From Puniceicoccales bacterium (GTDB lineage Bacteria; Verrucomicrobiota; Verrucomicrobiia; Opitutales; JAIRKQ01): a stretch of DNA of 8,267 bases. Positions within the stretch are counted from its first letter, which is position 1; every line of letters starts with the position of its first letter. A model generated the notes under the pieces. It was not told the DNA's origin, did no database searches, and was given only the letters and a program-made list of their open reading frames with translations. Where the stretch lies: positions 1 through 8,267 of the forward strand of contig JAISRG010000007.1 in NCBI GenBank assembly GCA_031273725.1, given 5' to 3'. Shown in pieces: positions 1 to 4,819 of the stretch. The translations under genes and the position numbers were made by a program.

Positions 1-10
1 TTGAAATGAA

Positions 11-39
11 AGTGTAATATTTCAATGTACCATCGTCAA
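11..39 (-). promoter_or_regulatory. possible promoter for a gene left of the window
   Basis: Read on the minus strand, TTGACG (34-39) is followed after 17 bp by TACACT (11-16). These match the -35 and -10 consensus at 5 of 6 and 4 of 6 positions. It points out of the window to the left, downstream of fabV, so it would serve a gene that is not visible here. The surrounding DNA is AT-rich and such matches arise by chance, so this is only a candidate. Confidence 0.22.
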
Positions 40-61
40 TACTTTTTTAGAAAAAATTTAA

Positions 62-1231
62 TCAAATTTCGACATCTTCGTTGTAATCTATGGAAGCCAA
101 CCCAAAGCCAAAAAGTTTCAGGAACTCCTGCTTATATCCATCGATATCCGAAAGCTCCTTTAAATTTTCCGTAGAAATTGCTGGCCAAATTTTAGCAACG
201 GCATCTTGGACATCTTTTTTTAGTTCAAATTCATCCAACCGAATACGTCCTTGTTCATCCAAAAATTTACCGGCGTAGGGTCCATATAACCTATCGTCAA
301 ACAATTTCACCATTTGTTCTATGCATCCTTCGTGGATACCTTTTTCTTTCATAATTTTAAAAAGGATTGAAATATATAGGGGCACAACCGGTATGGCAGC
401 ACTAGCTTGGGTCACAACAGCTTTGTTAACGGAAATAATCGCTTGTCCCCCAATATCGCTTAGCAAAAACTTTATCGCTTCCCGTGCCCGCATTAAATCA
501 TCCTTGGCGGCCCCTATGGTTCCATTCATATAAATTGGCCAAGTAATTTCAGGACCAATATAGGAATAGGCGATGGTTTTGACATCATTTGCCAATAATT
601 TTTCACTGTGAAGAGACTGTATCCATAGTTCCCAATCTTCGCCACCCATTACTTTTTCCGTTGCCTGAACTTCATCTGCAGTAGCCGGCTCGATCGTCAC
701 TTCGTAGACCTCTTCCTTATCGATATTGATCGTTTTCCCCGTAAAAGGTTCTCCTATGGGCTTAAGGACTGATTTAAAAACCTCACCGGTAAATGGATCT
801 GTTCTTTTTGGAGAAGCTAAACTGTATACTACGCAATCAACTTTTCCATATTTTTGCCTTATTAAATCAATTACCTGCTCTTTTATATCAGACGAAAAAG
901 CATCGCCATTTACATTTTCTGCCAACAAACCCCTCTGTTCTGCAAACTTCTTGAAAGCAACCGAGTTATACCGGCCAGCGGAAGCTGGTTTGTCTTTTTC
1001 GGATGAACGTTCAAAAAACACCCCTATGGTATTTGCTCCTCCACCAAAGGCCAGTGCAATTCTGCTTGCCAGTCCATAGCCCGTAGAGGCCCCGATAACC
1101 AGGACATTCTTTGGAGCATTTGGAATTTTATGCTTTTCCGCAAATGCTATTTGTTGCCTTACATTTTCTTCACATCCCCTAGGATGAGCTGTTAGGGATA
1201 TAAAACCACGTGTTTTCGGTTGAATAATCAT
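62..1231 (-). CDS. fabV: FabV-type enoyl-[ACP] reductase (NADH)
   Basis: Reduces trans-2-enoyl-ACP (or -CoA) to the saturated acyl chain with NADH, the last step of each round of type II fatty-acid elongation, in the cytosol. The 389-residue product is within the normal FabV range (about 390-400). Visible landmarks are the N-terminal TAHPRGC block (residues 14-20), the Rossmann nucleotide-binding motif GASTGYG (47-53), and the family's Y-x8-K catalytic pair, Tyr234 and Lys243 in YMNGTIGAAK. That spacing is typical of FabV and longer than the Y-x6-K of FabI. I chose the ATG at 1231 because the product then begins MIIQPKTRGF, as FabV proteins do. A TTG 33 bases upstream would add 11 unconserved residues. 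No strong Shine-Dalgarno is seen. A TTGACT at 1266-1271 could be a -35 box, but its -10 is poor. It is a single gene with no operon partner in view. The family assignment is secure. Confidence 0.95.
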   Translation of the reverse strand: MIIQPKTRGFISLTAHPRGCEENVRQQIAFAEKHKIPNAPKNVLVIGASTGYGLASRIALAFGGGANTIGVFFERSSEKDKPASAGRYNSVAFKKFAEQRGLLAENVNGDAFSSDIKEQVIDLIRQKYGKVDCVVYSLASPKRTDPFTGEVFKSVLKPIGEPFTGKTINIDKEEVYEVTIEPATADEVQATEKVMGGEDWELWIQSLHSEKLLANDVKTIAYSYIGPEITWPIYMNGTIGAAKDDLMRAREAIKFLLSDIGGQAIISVNKAVVTQASAAIPVVPLYISILFKIMKEKGIHEGCIEQMVKLFDDRLYGPYAGKFLDEQGRIRLDEFELKKDVQDAVAKIWPAISTENLKELSDIDGYKQEFLKLFGFGLASIDYNEDVEI

Positions 1232-1477
1232 ACTATTTTGCGAACCGTAACCAGAAAAATACAATAGTCAATTACGATGTGCTTTGTCTTCCACAATTAG
1301 ATTAATTTTAACACGAAGCTCAAAATGAGAGAGCAAAAAAGAAAAAATCGTAGGGAAAAAGTATGAAAATCCAGACCCTAGGATTGATAAAGCTATTTGT
1401 TAAAATCGGAGATCTGAGCAAGAGAAAAAACATTGTGATCCCCAGGCTTTGCAACTGCCAATGCAAAGGGAAAAATC
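1232..1477. other. intergenic region between fabV and the toxin-antitoxin array
   Basis: I see no convincing gene here. The fabV-proximal part should hold its promoter. The part next to the array is unique DNA, not shared with the other modules, so the repeat begins sharply at about 1468. A minus-strand frame reaching 1393 is only the shadow of toxin 1 read through. The stretch 1374-1386 closely resembles 3737-3749 on the other side of the array. Confidence 0.6.
1447..1468 (-). terminator. hairpin at the 3' end of the toxin-antitoxin array
   Basis: A perfect 7-bp stem (CTTTGCA at 1447-1453, TGCAAAG at 1462-1468) encloses an 8-nt loop, starting about 10 nt after the stop codon of toxin 1. It is well placed to end or protect the array transcript. 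No run of T follows on the minus strand, so it is not a standard intrinsic terminator. Confidence 0.3.
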
Positions 1478-1645
1478 TTAGTGGTCCTTGTAATGCCCTC
1501 TACAGCATTCGAAATAGATGATATTTCCCTCGATGGAATAGCGCAAACGGTTCTTTTTATCCACATGGCGCGACCATACATTGCCACCCAAGTGCCGCAG
1601 CCGTTCCGGCTTCCCAAGACCTTCCGTAGGATGCTCCAGGGTATC
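1468..1645 (-). repeat. 178-bp repeat, module 1 copy (toxin 3' half)
   Basis: This segment matches 2183-2360 over the same 178 bp, with six mismatches by eye (172/178) and no gaps. It covers the C-terminal 54 codons of toxin 1 plus a few bases beyond the stop. Similarity ends abruptly at about 1645/2360, inside the toxin gene. That suggests recombination or gene conversion and not simple divergence since duplication. Confidence 0.9.
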
Positions 1646-1744
1646 GGCGATTAAAATTCTTATTTTGGCAGCTGTTTCTGAGTCGAACTTACAGTATCTT
1701 TCGTATTCTTTTGTGAACTTTTTCGAATACTTTGGCTTAAGCAT
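1478..1744 (-). CDS. YoeB/Txe-type mRNA interferase toxin, module 1
   Basis: An 88-residue RelE-superfamily toxin closest in pattern to YoeB/Txe (E. coli YoeB has 84 residues), which cleaves mRNA in the ribosomal A site. Motifs match: the D-T-x(n)-G-x-G-K-P-E-x-L core, the W-S-R-H segment, N-R-L-x-Y, and a C-terminal C-R-G-H-Y. The residues corresponding to the YoeB catalytic set are all present: Glu47, Arg66, His84 and Tyr85. So it appears active, unlike a decayed copy. It carries a three-residue tail (KDH) beyond the usual HY end. I chose the start at 1744 because it gives the same length and N-terminal pattern (x-Y-S-K-K-F) as the other two toxins; earlier in-frame ATGs at 1789, 1786 and 1753 would add 3 to 15 residues. 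It overlaps the antitoxin 1 gene by 8 nt, implying translational coupling. Residues 35-88 match toxin 2 except at position 80, while residues 1-34 match at only 14 positions. Confidence 0.88.
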   Translation of the reverse strand: MLKPKYSKKFTKEYERYCKFDSETAAKIRILIADTLEHPTEGLGKPERLRHLGGNVWSRHVDKKNRLRYSIEGNIIYFECCRGHYKDH

Positions 1745-2087
1745 TGGCGGCATGTCCTTTCGTTTCAACGGCTTTTTTAATTTCATCAAGATAGGCTAGG
1801 CCTTCTTCTGCAGTGTCGAAAGTTTTTAGCTCTCCAGCGGCGTCTTCCGCGAGAGTTTCTTCATGTGTCCTACGAACTTCTTCCACGTCGTAGGTATCGC
1901 CGGAACCATCCTGGTAGAAATGGATATTAGCAAGGTTATCGCCACGAATGGCATGCCTGAGCATGCCCGCCAGGTATTTTGGAAGAGAGACGTGTTCCTC
2001 CGCCGCCAGTGCCCTAGCCTTTGCAAGGAAATCTTGGGAAGAGTCCGATGCTCCGAAAATAGGAAATGTCGCCGATGAATTTACCAT
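1737..2087 (-). CDS. antitoxin with ribbon-helix-helix-like N-terminus, module 1
   Basis: A 116-residue protein directly upstream of, and overlapping, a YoeB-type toxin; position and overlap make it the antitoxin. Residues about 6-48 (a short strand, then two helices with ALAAEEHVSLPKYLAGML) look like a ribbon-helix-helix DNA-binding fold of the kind in RelB/DinJ. They do not resemble YefM/Phd, the usual partner of YoeB. A Gly-rich linker (FYQDGSGDTYD, 57-67) follows, then an acidic, helical C-terminus that should wrap the toxin. I chose the ATG at 2087: the frame stays open upstream to a TTG, but that stretch contains a TTGACA promoter box. No Shine-Dalgarno is visible; the predicted transcript starts only about 5 nt before the ATG. 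The N-terminal 85 residues nearly equal those of antitoxin 2, while the C-terminus (TAEEGLAYL region) is closer to antitoxin 3. The DNA-binding fold is inferred from pattern only. Confidence 0.78.
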   Translation of the reverse strand: MVNSSATFPIFGASDSSQDFLAKARALAAEEHVSLPKYLAGMLRHAIRGDNLANIHFYQDGSGDTYDVEEVRRTHEETLAEDAAGELKTFDTAEEGLAYLDEIKKAVETKGHAANA

Positions 2088-2182
2088 GATACAAACAAGT
2101 GATAAAAAATTGCAAACAATGTCAAGCAAGAAGGATCATTGGTGGTTCCATGGTCGATTAATTAGGCGAAACTGAGGAGACA
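1845..2182 (-). repeat. repeat, module 1 copy (antitoxin 5' part, promoter, inter-module spacer)
   Basis: This segment aligns with 2563-2904 with few mismatches and one small indel region around the GASDSS/SIPEDS codons. It spans antitoxin codons 1 to about 81, the promoter, and a roughly 57-bp spacer down to the next toxin. Module 3 shares it only as far as about 3562; the spacer is missing there. In the indel region module 3 follows module 1, not module 2, so the copies are patchworks. Confidence 0.85.
2090..2125 (-). promoter_or_regulatory. module 1 promoter with paired direct repeats (candidate operator)
   Basis: On the minus strand a perfect -35 box TTGACA (2120-2125) is followed after 15 bp by TATCAC (2099-2104), a 4/6 match to the -10 box. 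Transcription would begin about 5 nt before the antitoxin ATG. Two near-identical 9-mers, TTGTTTGCA (2111-2119) and TTGTTTGTA (2090-2098), lie exactly 21 bp apart, two helical turns, on either side of the -10. That suits binding of an antitoxin-toxin complex to repress the promoter. The arrangement is repeated unchanged in modules 2 and 3. Confidence 0.5.
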
Positions 2183-2360
2183 GGGAAAAATCTTAGTGGT
2201 CCTTGTAGTGCCCTCTACAGCGTTCGAAATAGATGATGTTTCCCTCGATGGAATAGCGCAAACGGTTCTTTTTATCCACATGGCGCGACCATACATTGCC
2301 ACCCAAGTGCCGCAGCCGCTCCGGTTTCCCAAGCCCTTCCGTAGGATGCTCCAGGGTATC
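2183..2360 (-). repeat. 178-bp repeat, module 2 copy (toxin 3' half)
   Basis: Partner of the 1468-1645 repeat: same length, six mismatches, no gaps. It encodes the C-terminal part of toxin 2. Module 3 carries a more diverged version of the same toxin part, beginning at about 2905. Confidence 0.9.
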
Positions 2361-2459
2361 TTTCCGTAGTTCGTCTATTTTTTCTGCCATTCTCGGGTTT
2401 GAATTACAAAATCGTTTGTATTCCCTATCGAACCTTTTGGAATATTCGGCGTGAAACAT
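2193..2459 (-). CDS. YoeB/Txe-type mRNA interferase toxin, module 2
   Basis: Second 88-residue YoeB/Txe-type toxin. The catalytic set (Glu47, Arg66, His84, Tyr85) is intact and the C-terminal half copies toxin 1, with Arg in place of Cys at position 80. The N-terminal 34 residues differ strongly from toxin 1 (MFHAEYSKRFDREYKRF); in this fold that region includes the helices that meet the antitoxin, so this toxin probably needs its own antitoxin. The frame is open for another 95 codons upstream, but that is antitoxin 2 read in another frame; the ATG at 2459 gives the same length as both paralogues. The gene overlaps antitoxin 2 by 35 nt, far more than in modules 1 (8 nt) and 3 (1 nt), because antitoxin 2 has a longer C-terminus. 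About 105 bp separate its stop from antitoxin 1, space that holds the module 1 promoter. Confidence 0.88.
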   Translation of the reverse strand: MFHAEYSKRFDREYKRFCNSNPRMAEKIDELRKDTLEHPTEGLGKPERLRHLGGNVWSRHVDKKNRLRYSIEGNIIYFERCRGHYKDH

Positions 2460-2808
2460 TTTGTTGCTTTTCCTTTTCTTTTTCAACTTCTTCTCTGAGC
2501 TTTCTAAAATGCTCATCTGATTCCTCCATCGTGTTGCAAACAGTAGTAAGCCCTGCAGCCGATTCCGCGAGAGTTTCTTCGTGTGTCCTACGAACTTCTT
2601 CCACGTCGTAGGTATCGCCGGAGCCATCCTGGTAGAAATGGATATTAGCGAGGTTATCGCCGCGAATGGCATGCCTGAGCATGCCCGCCAGGTATTTTGG
2701 AAGAGAGACGTGTTCCTCCGCCGCCAATGCCCTAGCTCTTGCAAGGAAATCTTGGGTGGAGTCCTCCGGTATACTAAAAATAGGAAATGTCGCCGATGAA
2801 TTTACCAT
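2425..2808 (-). CDS. antitoxin with ribbon-helix-helix-like N-terminus, module 2
   Basis: At 127 residues, the longest of the three antitoxins. Residues 1 to about 85 nearly match antitoxin 1, including the presumed DNA-binding helices (ALAAEEHVSLPKYLAGML) and the FYQDGSGDTYD linker, apart from a variant at residues 12-17 (SIPEDS in place of GASDS). After AESAAG it diverges completely: a Glu/Lys-rich helix (KLREEVEKEKEKQQ) replaces the TAEEGLA motif of the other two, and a basic tail (SRRIFQKVR) ends the protein. This tail lies inside the start of the toxin gene. I take the C-terminus as the part that neutralises toxin 2. The start ATG at 2808 is the one shared by all three copies. The promoter lies just upstream and no Shine-Dalgarno is seen. 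Antitoxin role inferred from context. Confidence 0.76.
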   Translation of the reverse strand: MVNSSATFPIFSIPEDSTQDFLARARALAAEEHVSLPKYLAGMLRHAIRGDNLANIHFYQDGSGDTYDVEEVRRTHEETLAESAAGLTTVCNTMEESDEHFRKLREEVEKEKEKQQNVSRRIFQKVR

Positions 2809-2904
2809 GATACAAACAAGTGATAAAAAATTGCAAACAATGTCAAGCAAGAAGGATCATTGGGGGTTCCATGGTCGATTAATTAGGCGAAATTGAGGAG
2901 ACAA
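2563..2904 (-). repeat. repeat, module 2 copy (antitoxin 5' part, promoter, inter-module spacer)
   Basis: Partner of the 1845-2182 repeat. The spacer between the promoter and the next toxin, with its CCATGG and ATTAATTAGG elements, is almost unchanged in both. With the 178-bp repeat it defines tandem units of about 715 bp (1468-2182) and 722 bp (2183-2904). Confidence 0.85.
2811..2846 (-). promoter_or_regulatory. module 2 promoter with paired direct repeats (candidate operator)
   Basis: Same layout as module 1: TTGACA (2841-2846), 15-bp spacer, TATCAC (2820-2825), and the two 9-mers at 2832-2840 and 2811-2819, again 21 bp apart. The sequence is identical across this region in all three modules, so a complex from any module could bind all three promoters. 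Confidence 0.5.
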
Positions 2905-2914
2905 TGGAAAAATC

Positions 2915-3181
2915 TTAGTGGTCGTCGTAGTGGCCTTTACAGCTTTCAAAATAGACGACGTCTTCTCTTAGAGTATATACCAACCGATTTTTCTTATCTA
3001 TGTGACGGGACCATGTTGTGCTCTTCCTATGTCGCAAATGTTCCGGCTTCCCCAGCCCATCCGCGGGATGCTCCAGAGTATCGGCAATTAGTTCATCTAT
3101 TTTTTCTGCCGTATAAAGACTAGACTTGGAAAACTTGTCATAATCTTGCTTAAATTTCTTGGAAAAGTCTGGTTGGTACAT
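2915..3181 (-). CDS. YoeB/Txe-type mRNA interferase toxin, module 3
   Basis: Third 88-residue YoeB/Txe-type toxin and the most diverged in sequence, including its C-terminal half (HRKSTTWSRHIDKKNRLVY). The putative catalytic residues Glu47, Arg66, His84 and Tyr85 are kept. The tail is DDH in place of KDH. Its N-terminal region shares the AEKIDEL segment with toxin 2 and LIADTLEHP with toxin 1, another sign of exchange between modules. The ATG overlaps the antitoxin 3 stop codon by one base (TAATG), a classic arrangement for coupled translation, and this fixes the start. It is first in transcription order within the array, but each module has its own promoter. Confidence 0.9.
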   Translation of the reverse strand: MYQPDFSKKFKQDYDKFSKSSLYTAEKIDELIADTLEHPADGLGKPEHLRHRKSTTWSRHIDKKNRLVYTLREDVVYFESCKGHYDDH

Positions 3182-3522
3182 TATTTTTTGATCTCACTAA
3201 CAGCTTCTTCTTTCCACTTTTTTAATAACGCCAAGCCTTCTTCCGCTGTCTTGCAACGATAACTTAGTCCCGCCGCGGATGCCGCCATAGTTTCCTCATA
3301 TAGCTTATCTAAAACCGGTTCGTAATAGGTATCGCCGGAGCCGTCCTGGTAGAAACGAACCTTGGAAAGATCATGGCCACGGAGAGCGTGTTTGAGCATA
3401 CCAGCTAGGTACTTTGGAAGAGAAACATGTTCCTCCGCCGCCAGTACCCTAGCTCTTGCCAGAAAATCTTGGGAAGAGTCCGATGCTCCGAAAATAGGAA
3501 ATGTCGCCGATGAATTTACCAT
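3181..3522 (-). CDS. antitoxin with ribbon-helix-helix-like N-terminus, module 3
   Basis: A 113-residue antitoxin. The first 21 residues (MVNSSATFPIFGASDSSQDF and the next) equal antitoxin 1, and the two presumed DNA-binding helices differ only by conservative changes (MLKHALRG for MLRHAIRG). The linker FYQDGSGDTY is kept. From there it departs (YEPVLDKLYEETMAASAAG), ending in a TAEEGLALLKKW helix that resembles antitoxin 1 and not antitoxin 2. I chose the ATG at 3522 by comparison with the other copies. The frame is open 30 codons further upstream, but that run crosses the promoter and, beyond the repeat, unrelated DNA. It overlaps toxin 3 by one base. The near-identical N-terminus predicts the same DNA target for all three. 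Confidence 0.78.
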   Translation of the reverse strand: MVNSSATFPIFGASDSSQDFLARARVLAAEEHVSLPKYLAGMLKHALRGHDLSKVRFYQDGSGDTYYEPVLDKLYEETMAASAAGLSYRCKTAEEGLALLKKWKEEAVSEIKK

Positions 3523-3524
3523 GA

Positions 3525-3560
3525 TACAAACAAGTGATAAAAAATTGCAAACAATGTCAA
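3525..3560 (-). promoter_or_regulatory. module 3 promoter with paired direct repeats (candidate operator)
   Basis: TTGACA (3555-3560), 15-bp spacer, TATCAC (3534-3539), with 9-mers at 3546-3554 and 3525-3533, 21 bp apart. Repeat similarity stops just past the -35 box (about 3562). The TGA stop of the neighbouring small ORF is formed by the first bases of this box, so the upstream flank of this promoter differs from the other two. Confidence 0.5.
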
Positions 3561-3838
3561 GCTTCCTCTGACATATCTTCCTGTTGGAGTATTTCTTGTT
3601 TAATTGCTTCAAGCCTTATCTGTTCAGGAGTTTTAAAAAAAGCAGCATGTATTATTTCTGCTATGGCTAATGTTTTGATTAGGCGCATAATTAATTCTTT
3701 GAAAAATCCCTCTTGAGTACGCACTTTAAAAAATTCGACCCTGGGATTGCTTATTGTTTTTCCACTGAAAATGCACCGCTTCTTTATCGAAGCGGCGATA
3801 TTGCAGATAGGAGGATTATTAACAATATTTTCTTTCAT
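3557..3838 (-). CDS. small hypothetical protein, possibly truncated by the array
   Basis: I do not recognise this 93-residue frame. The N-terminal half is rich in Ile, Asn, Cys and Lys; the second half looks like real coding, with a hydrophobic helix (IMRLIKTLAIAEIIHAAFF) and a charged amphipathic end (PEQIRLEAIKQEILQQED). The ATG at 3838 is preferred; a TTG at 3886 would add 16 residues. No clear Shine-Dalgarno is seen. The stop codon is supplied by the first bases of the module 3 promoter, exactly where the array repeat begins. The original C-terminus may therefore have been lost when the array arrived or was rearranged. It could be a gene remnant or non-coding. Confidence 0.4.
   Translation of the reverse strand: MKENIVNNPPICNIAASIKKRCIFSGKTISNPRVEFFKVRTQEGFFKELIMRLIKTLAIAEIIHAAFFKTPEQIRLEAIKQEILQQEDMSEEA
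3776..3795. repeat. 7-bp inverted repeat inside the small ORF
   Basis: CCGCTTC and GAAGCGG form a perfect stem around the 6-nt loop TTTATC. Neither side is followed by a T run, so it is not an intrinsic terminator. It may be only a coding coincidence. Confidence 0.4.
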
Positions 3839-3970
3839 AAAACTTAACTTGTATGGGATATAAACATCAAAAAATGAAATTTGCAAGCAAAAATTACAAA
3901 TAAAAAAACAACATCGGCGTGATTTATTTTAAATCAACAAAAAGTTCTAGGAAAAGTATAAAAATTTTTG

Positions 3971-3976
3971 TATAAT
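3971..3976 (+). promoter_or_regulatory. -10 box upstream of the membrane-anchored protein
   Basis: A perfect TATAAT sits 33 bases before the chosen ATG at 4010, which allows a leader of about 27 nt containing the ribosome-binding site. No good -35 box lies 16-18 bp upstream, so the promoter may depend on an activator or on the AT-rich upstream DNA. Confidence 0.45.
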
Positions 3977-4009
3977 GCATATGTGTTTAGTGGTAGAAAG
4001 GTTTTCCTA

Positions 4010-4780
4010 ATGTTGGTAATCGCTTTGGTCCTTGGCGGCAGCTTATGGACTATTGTTTTTTTAAAAAAAAGTAGAGCTCATTTAAAAATAAATCCAAATG
4101 TTGAAAATTACAAAAATACAATGGAAGCGGAATCGACACTTCTATATTTTACGAGAAGAGATTTTTCTTGGGCACGGAGGTTAAAAAAAGATCAATCCCC
4201 CGTTGAGTTTGATTTATTTACATGTCCATCTGTGCATAGAGAGGGCGAAAAAACGATAATTAAAGCCTATGATACTCTCATGGTGGATGATACTTTTCCA
4301 TTATACCTGTCTGAAGTTAGAAATAAGCCCTATCGGTTAAAGTTGGAAGGATATTCGCAATCCAAAGGTAATGACAAAATGGTCATCATGTTTAAGGATA
4401 TCGAAACGGGTAAATATGGGGAATGTGCCGTTGAAGATAAATGCATAGCCTTAAAATTGCGGGTTATTGGGTTTAATACGCAAGGATACGAAAAAGATGG
4501 CGTCTACTATGAATTTCCAGTAGTTACGATCTATGACGATGTTGCCAAAAAAGAGATCGTTTTAACCAACGAACAGAAATTTTTAGATAATGAATTTCTG
4601 GTCGTCATTAAAGATTTCAGCGGAAACGAATATATCTTTTATAATATCGGTGATAGTGTATTAATTGGAGAAGCAACCTGTAGCCTTCGCTCCTTCAATA
4701 AAAAAGAAGGAACTGCCAAGTTATTGTTAAAAGATGCCAATGGGAATGAATTTAATAAGACCGTACACCTAATTCGCTAG
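4010..4780 (+). CDS. membrane-anchored protein of unknown function with repeated beta-rich units
   Basis: I do not recognise a family. The 256-residue product starts with an uncleaved-looking anchor (LVIALVLGGSLWTIVF, residues 2-17) followed by KKSRAH, so the rest should lie in the periplasm. The body has no clear catalytic motif but shows recurring units of the form L-x-L ... hydrophobic strand, K-D/D-D, G/K-K: residues 108-138 (YRLKLEG ... MFKDIETGKYGE), 146-185 (IALKLRV ... TIYDDVAKKEIVL), 196-210 (FLVVIKDFSGNEYIF) and 224-252 (CSLRSFN ... LLLKDANGNEF). This pattern suggests small repeated beta domains, as in assembly or scaffold proteins. I chose the ATG at 4010 because AGAAAGG lies 8 nt upstream and because an upstream TTG or GTG would overlap the TATAAT box. 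Convergent with lpxD, 39 bp away. A secretion or pilus role is possible but unproven. Confidence 0.72.
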   Translation: MLVIALVLGGSLWTIVFLKKSRAHLKINPNVENYKNTMEAESTLLYFTRRDFSWARRLKKDQSPVEFDLFTCPSVHREGEKTIIKAYDTLMVDDTFPLYLSEVRNKPYRLKLEGYSQSKGNDKMVIMFKDIETGKYGECAVEDKCIALKLRVIGFNTQGYEKDGVYYEFPVVTIYDDVAKKEIVLTNEQKFLDNEFLVVIKDFSGNEYIFYNIGDSVLIGEATCSLRSFNKKEGTAKLLLKDANGNEFNKTVHLIR

Positions 4781-4819
4781 CATAGAAGTTTTTGAGTTTT
4801 ATTCAAATGAGTGTAACGT

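Noticed and set aside
1..25. Inverted repeat TTGAAAT/ATTTCAA downstream of fabV
   Set aside because: All-AT-rich 7-bp stem with no T run directly after it; not convincing as a terminator.
1393..1617. Minus-strand frame of 74 codons overlapping toxin 1
   Set aside because: It is toxin 1 DNA read in another frame, runs on into unique DNA and has no recognisable protein pattern.
2088..2129. N-terminal extension of the antitoxins (LDIVCNFLSLVCI) open in all three modules
   Set aside because: It is conserved only because the DNA is a recent repeat; it overlaps the TTGACA box and paired 9-mers, starts from TTG and differs upstream in module 3.
1863..2175. Plus-strand frames opposite the antitoxin genes, repeated in the other modules
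   Set aside because: Antisense shadows that recur because the DNA is repeated; no start signals or protein features.
2460..2744. Long upstream extension of toxin 2
   Set aside because: The extra codons are antitoxin 2 in another frame; the 88-residue start matches both paralogues.
1468..3563. CRISPR array or transposon as explanation of the repeats
   Set aside because: Units are about 720 bp and coding, with no short regular repeats, no transposase and no terminal inverted repeats.
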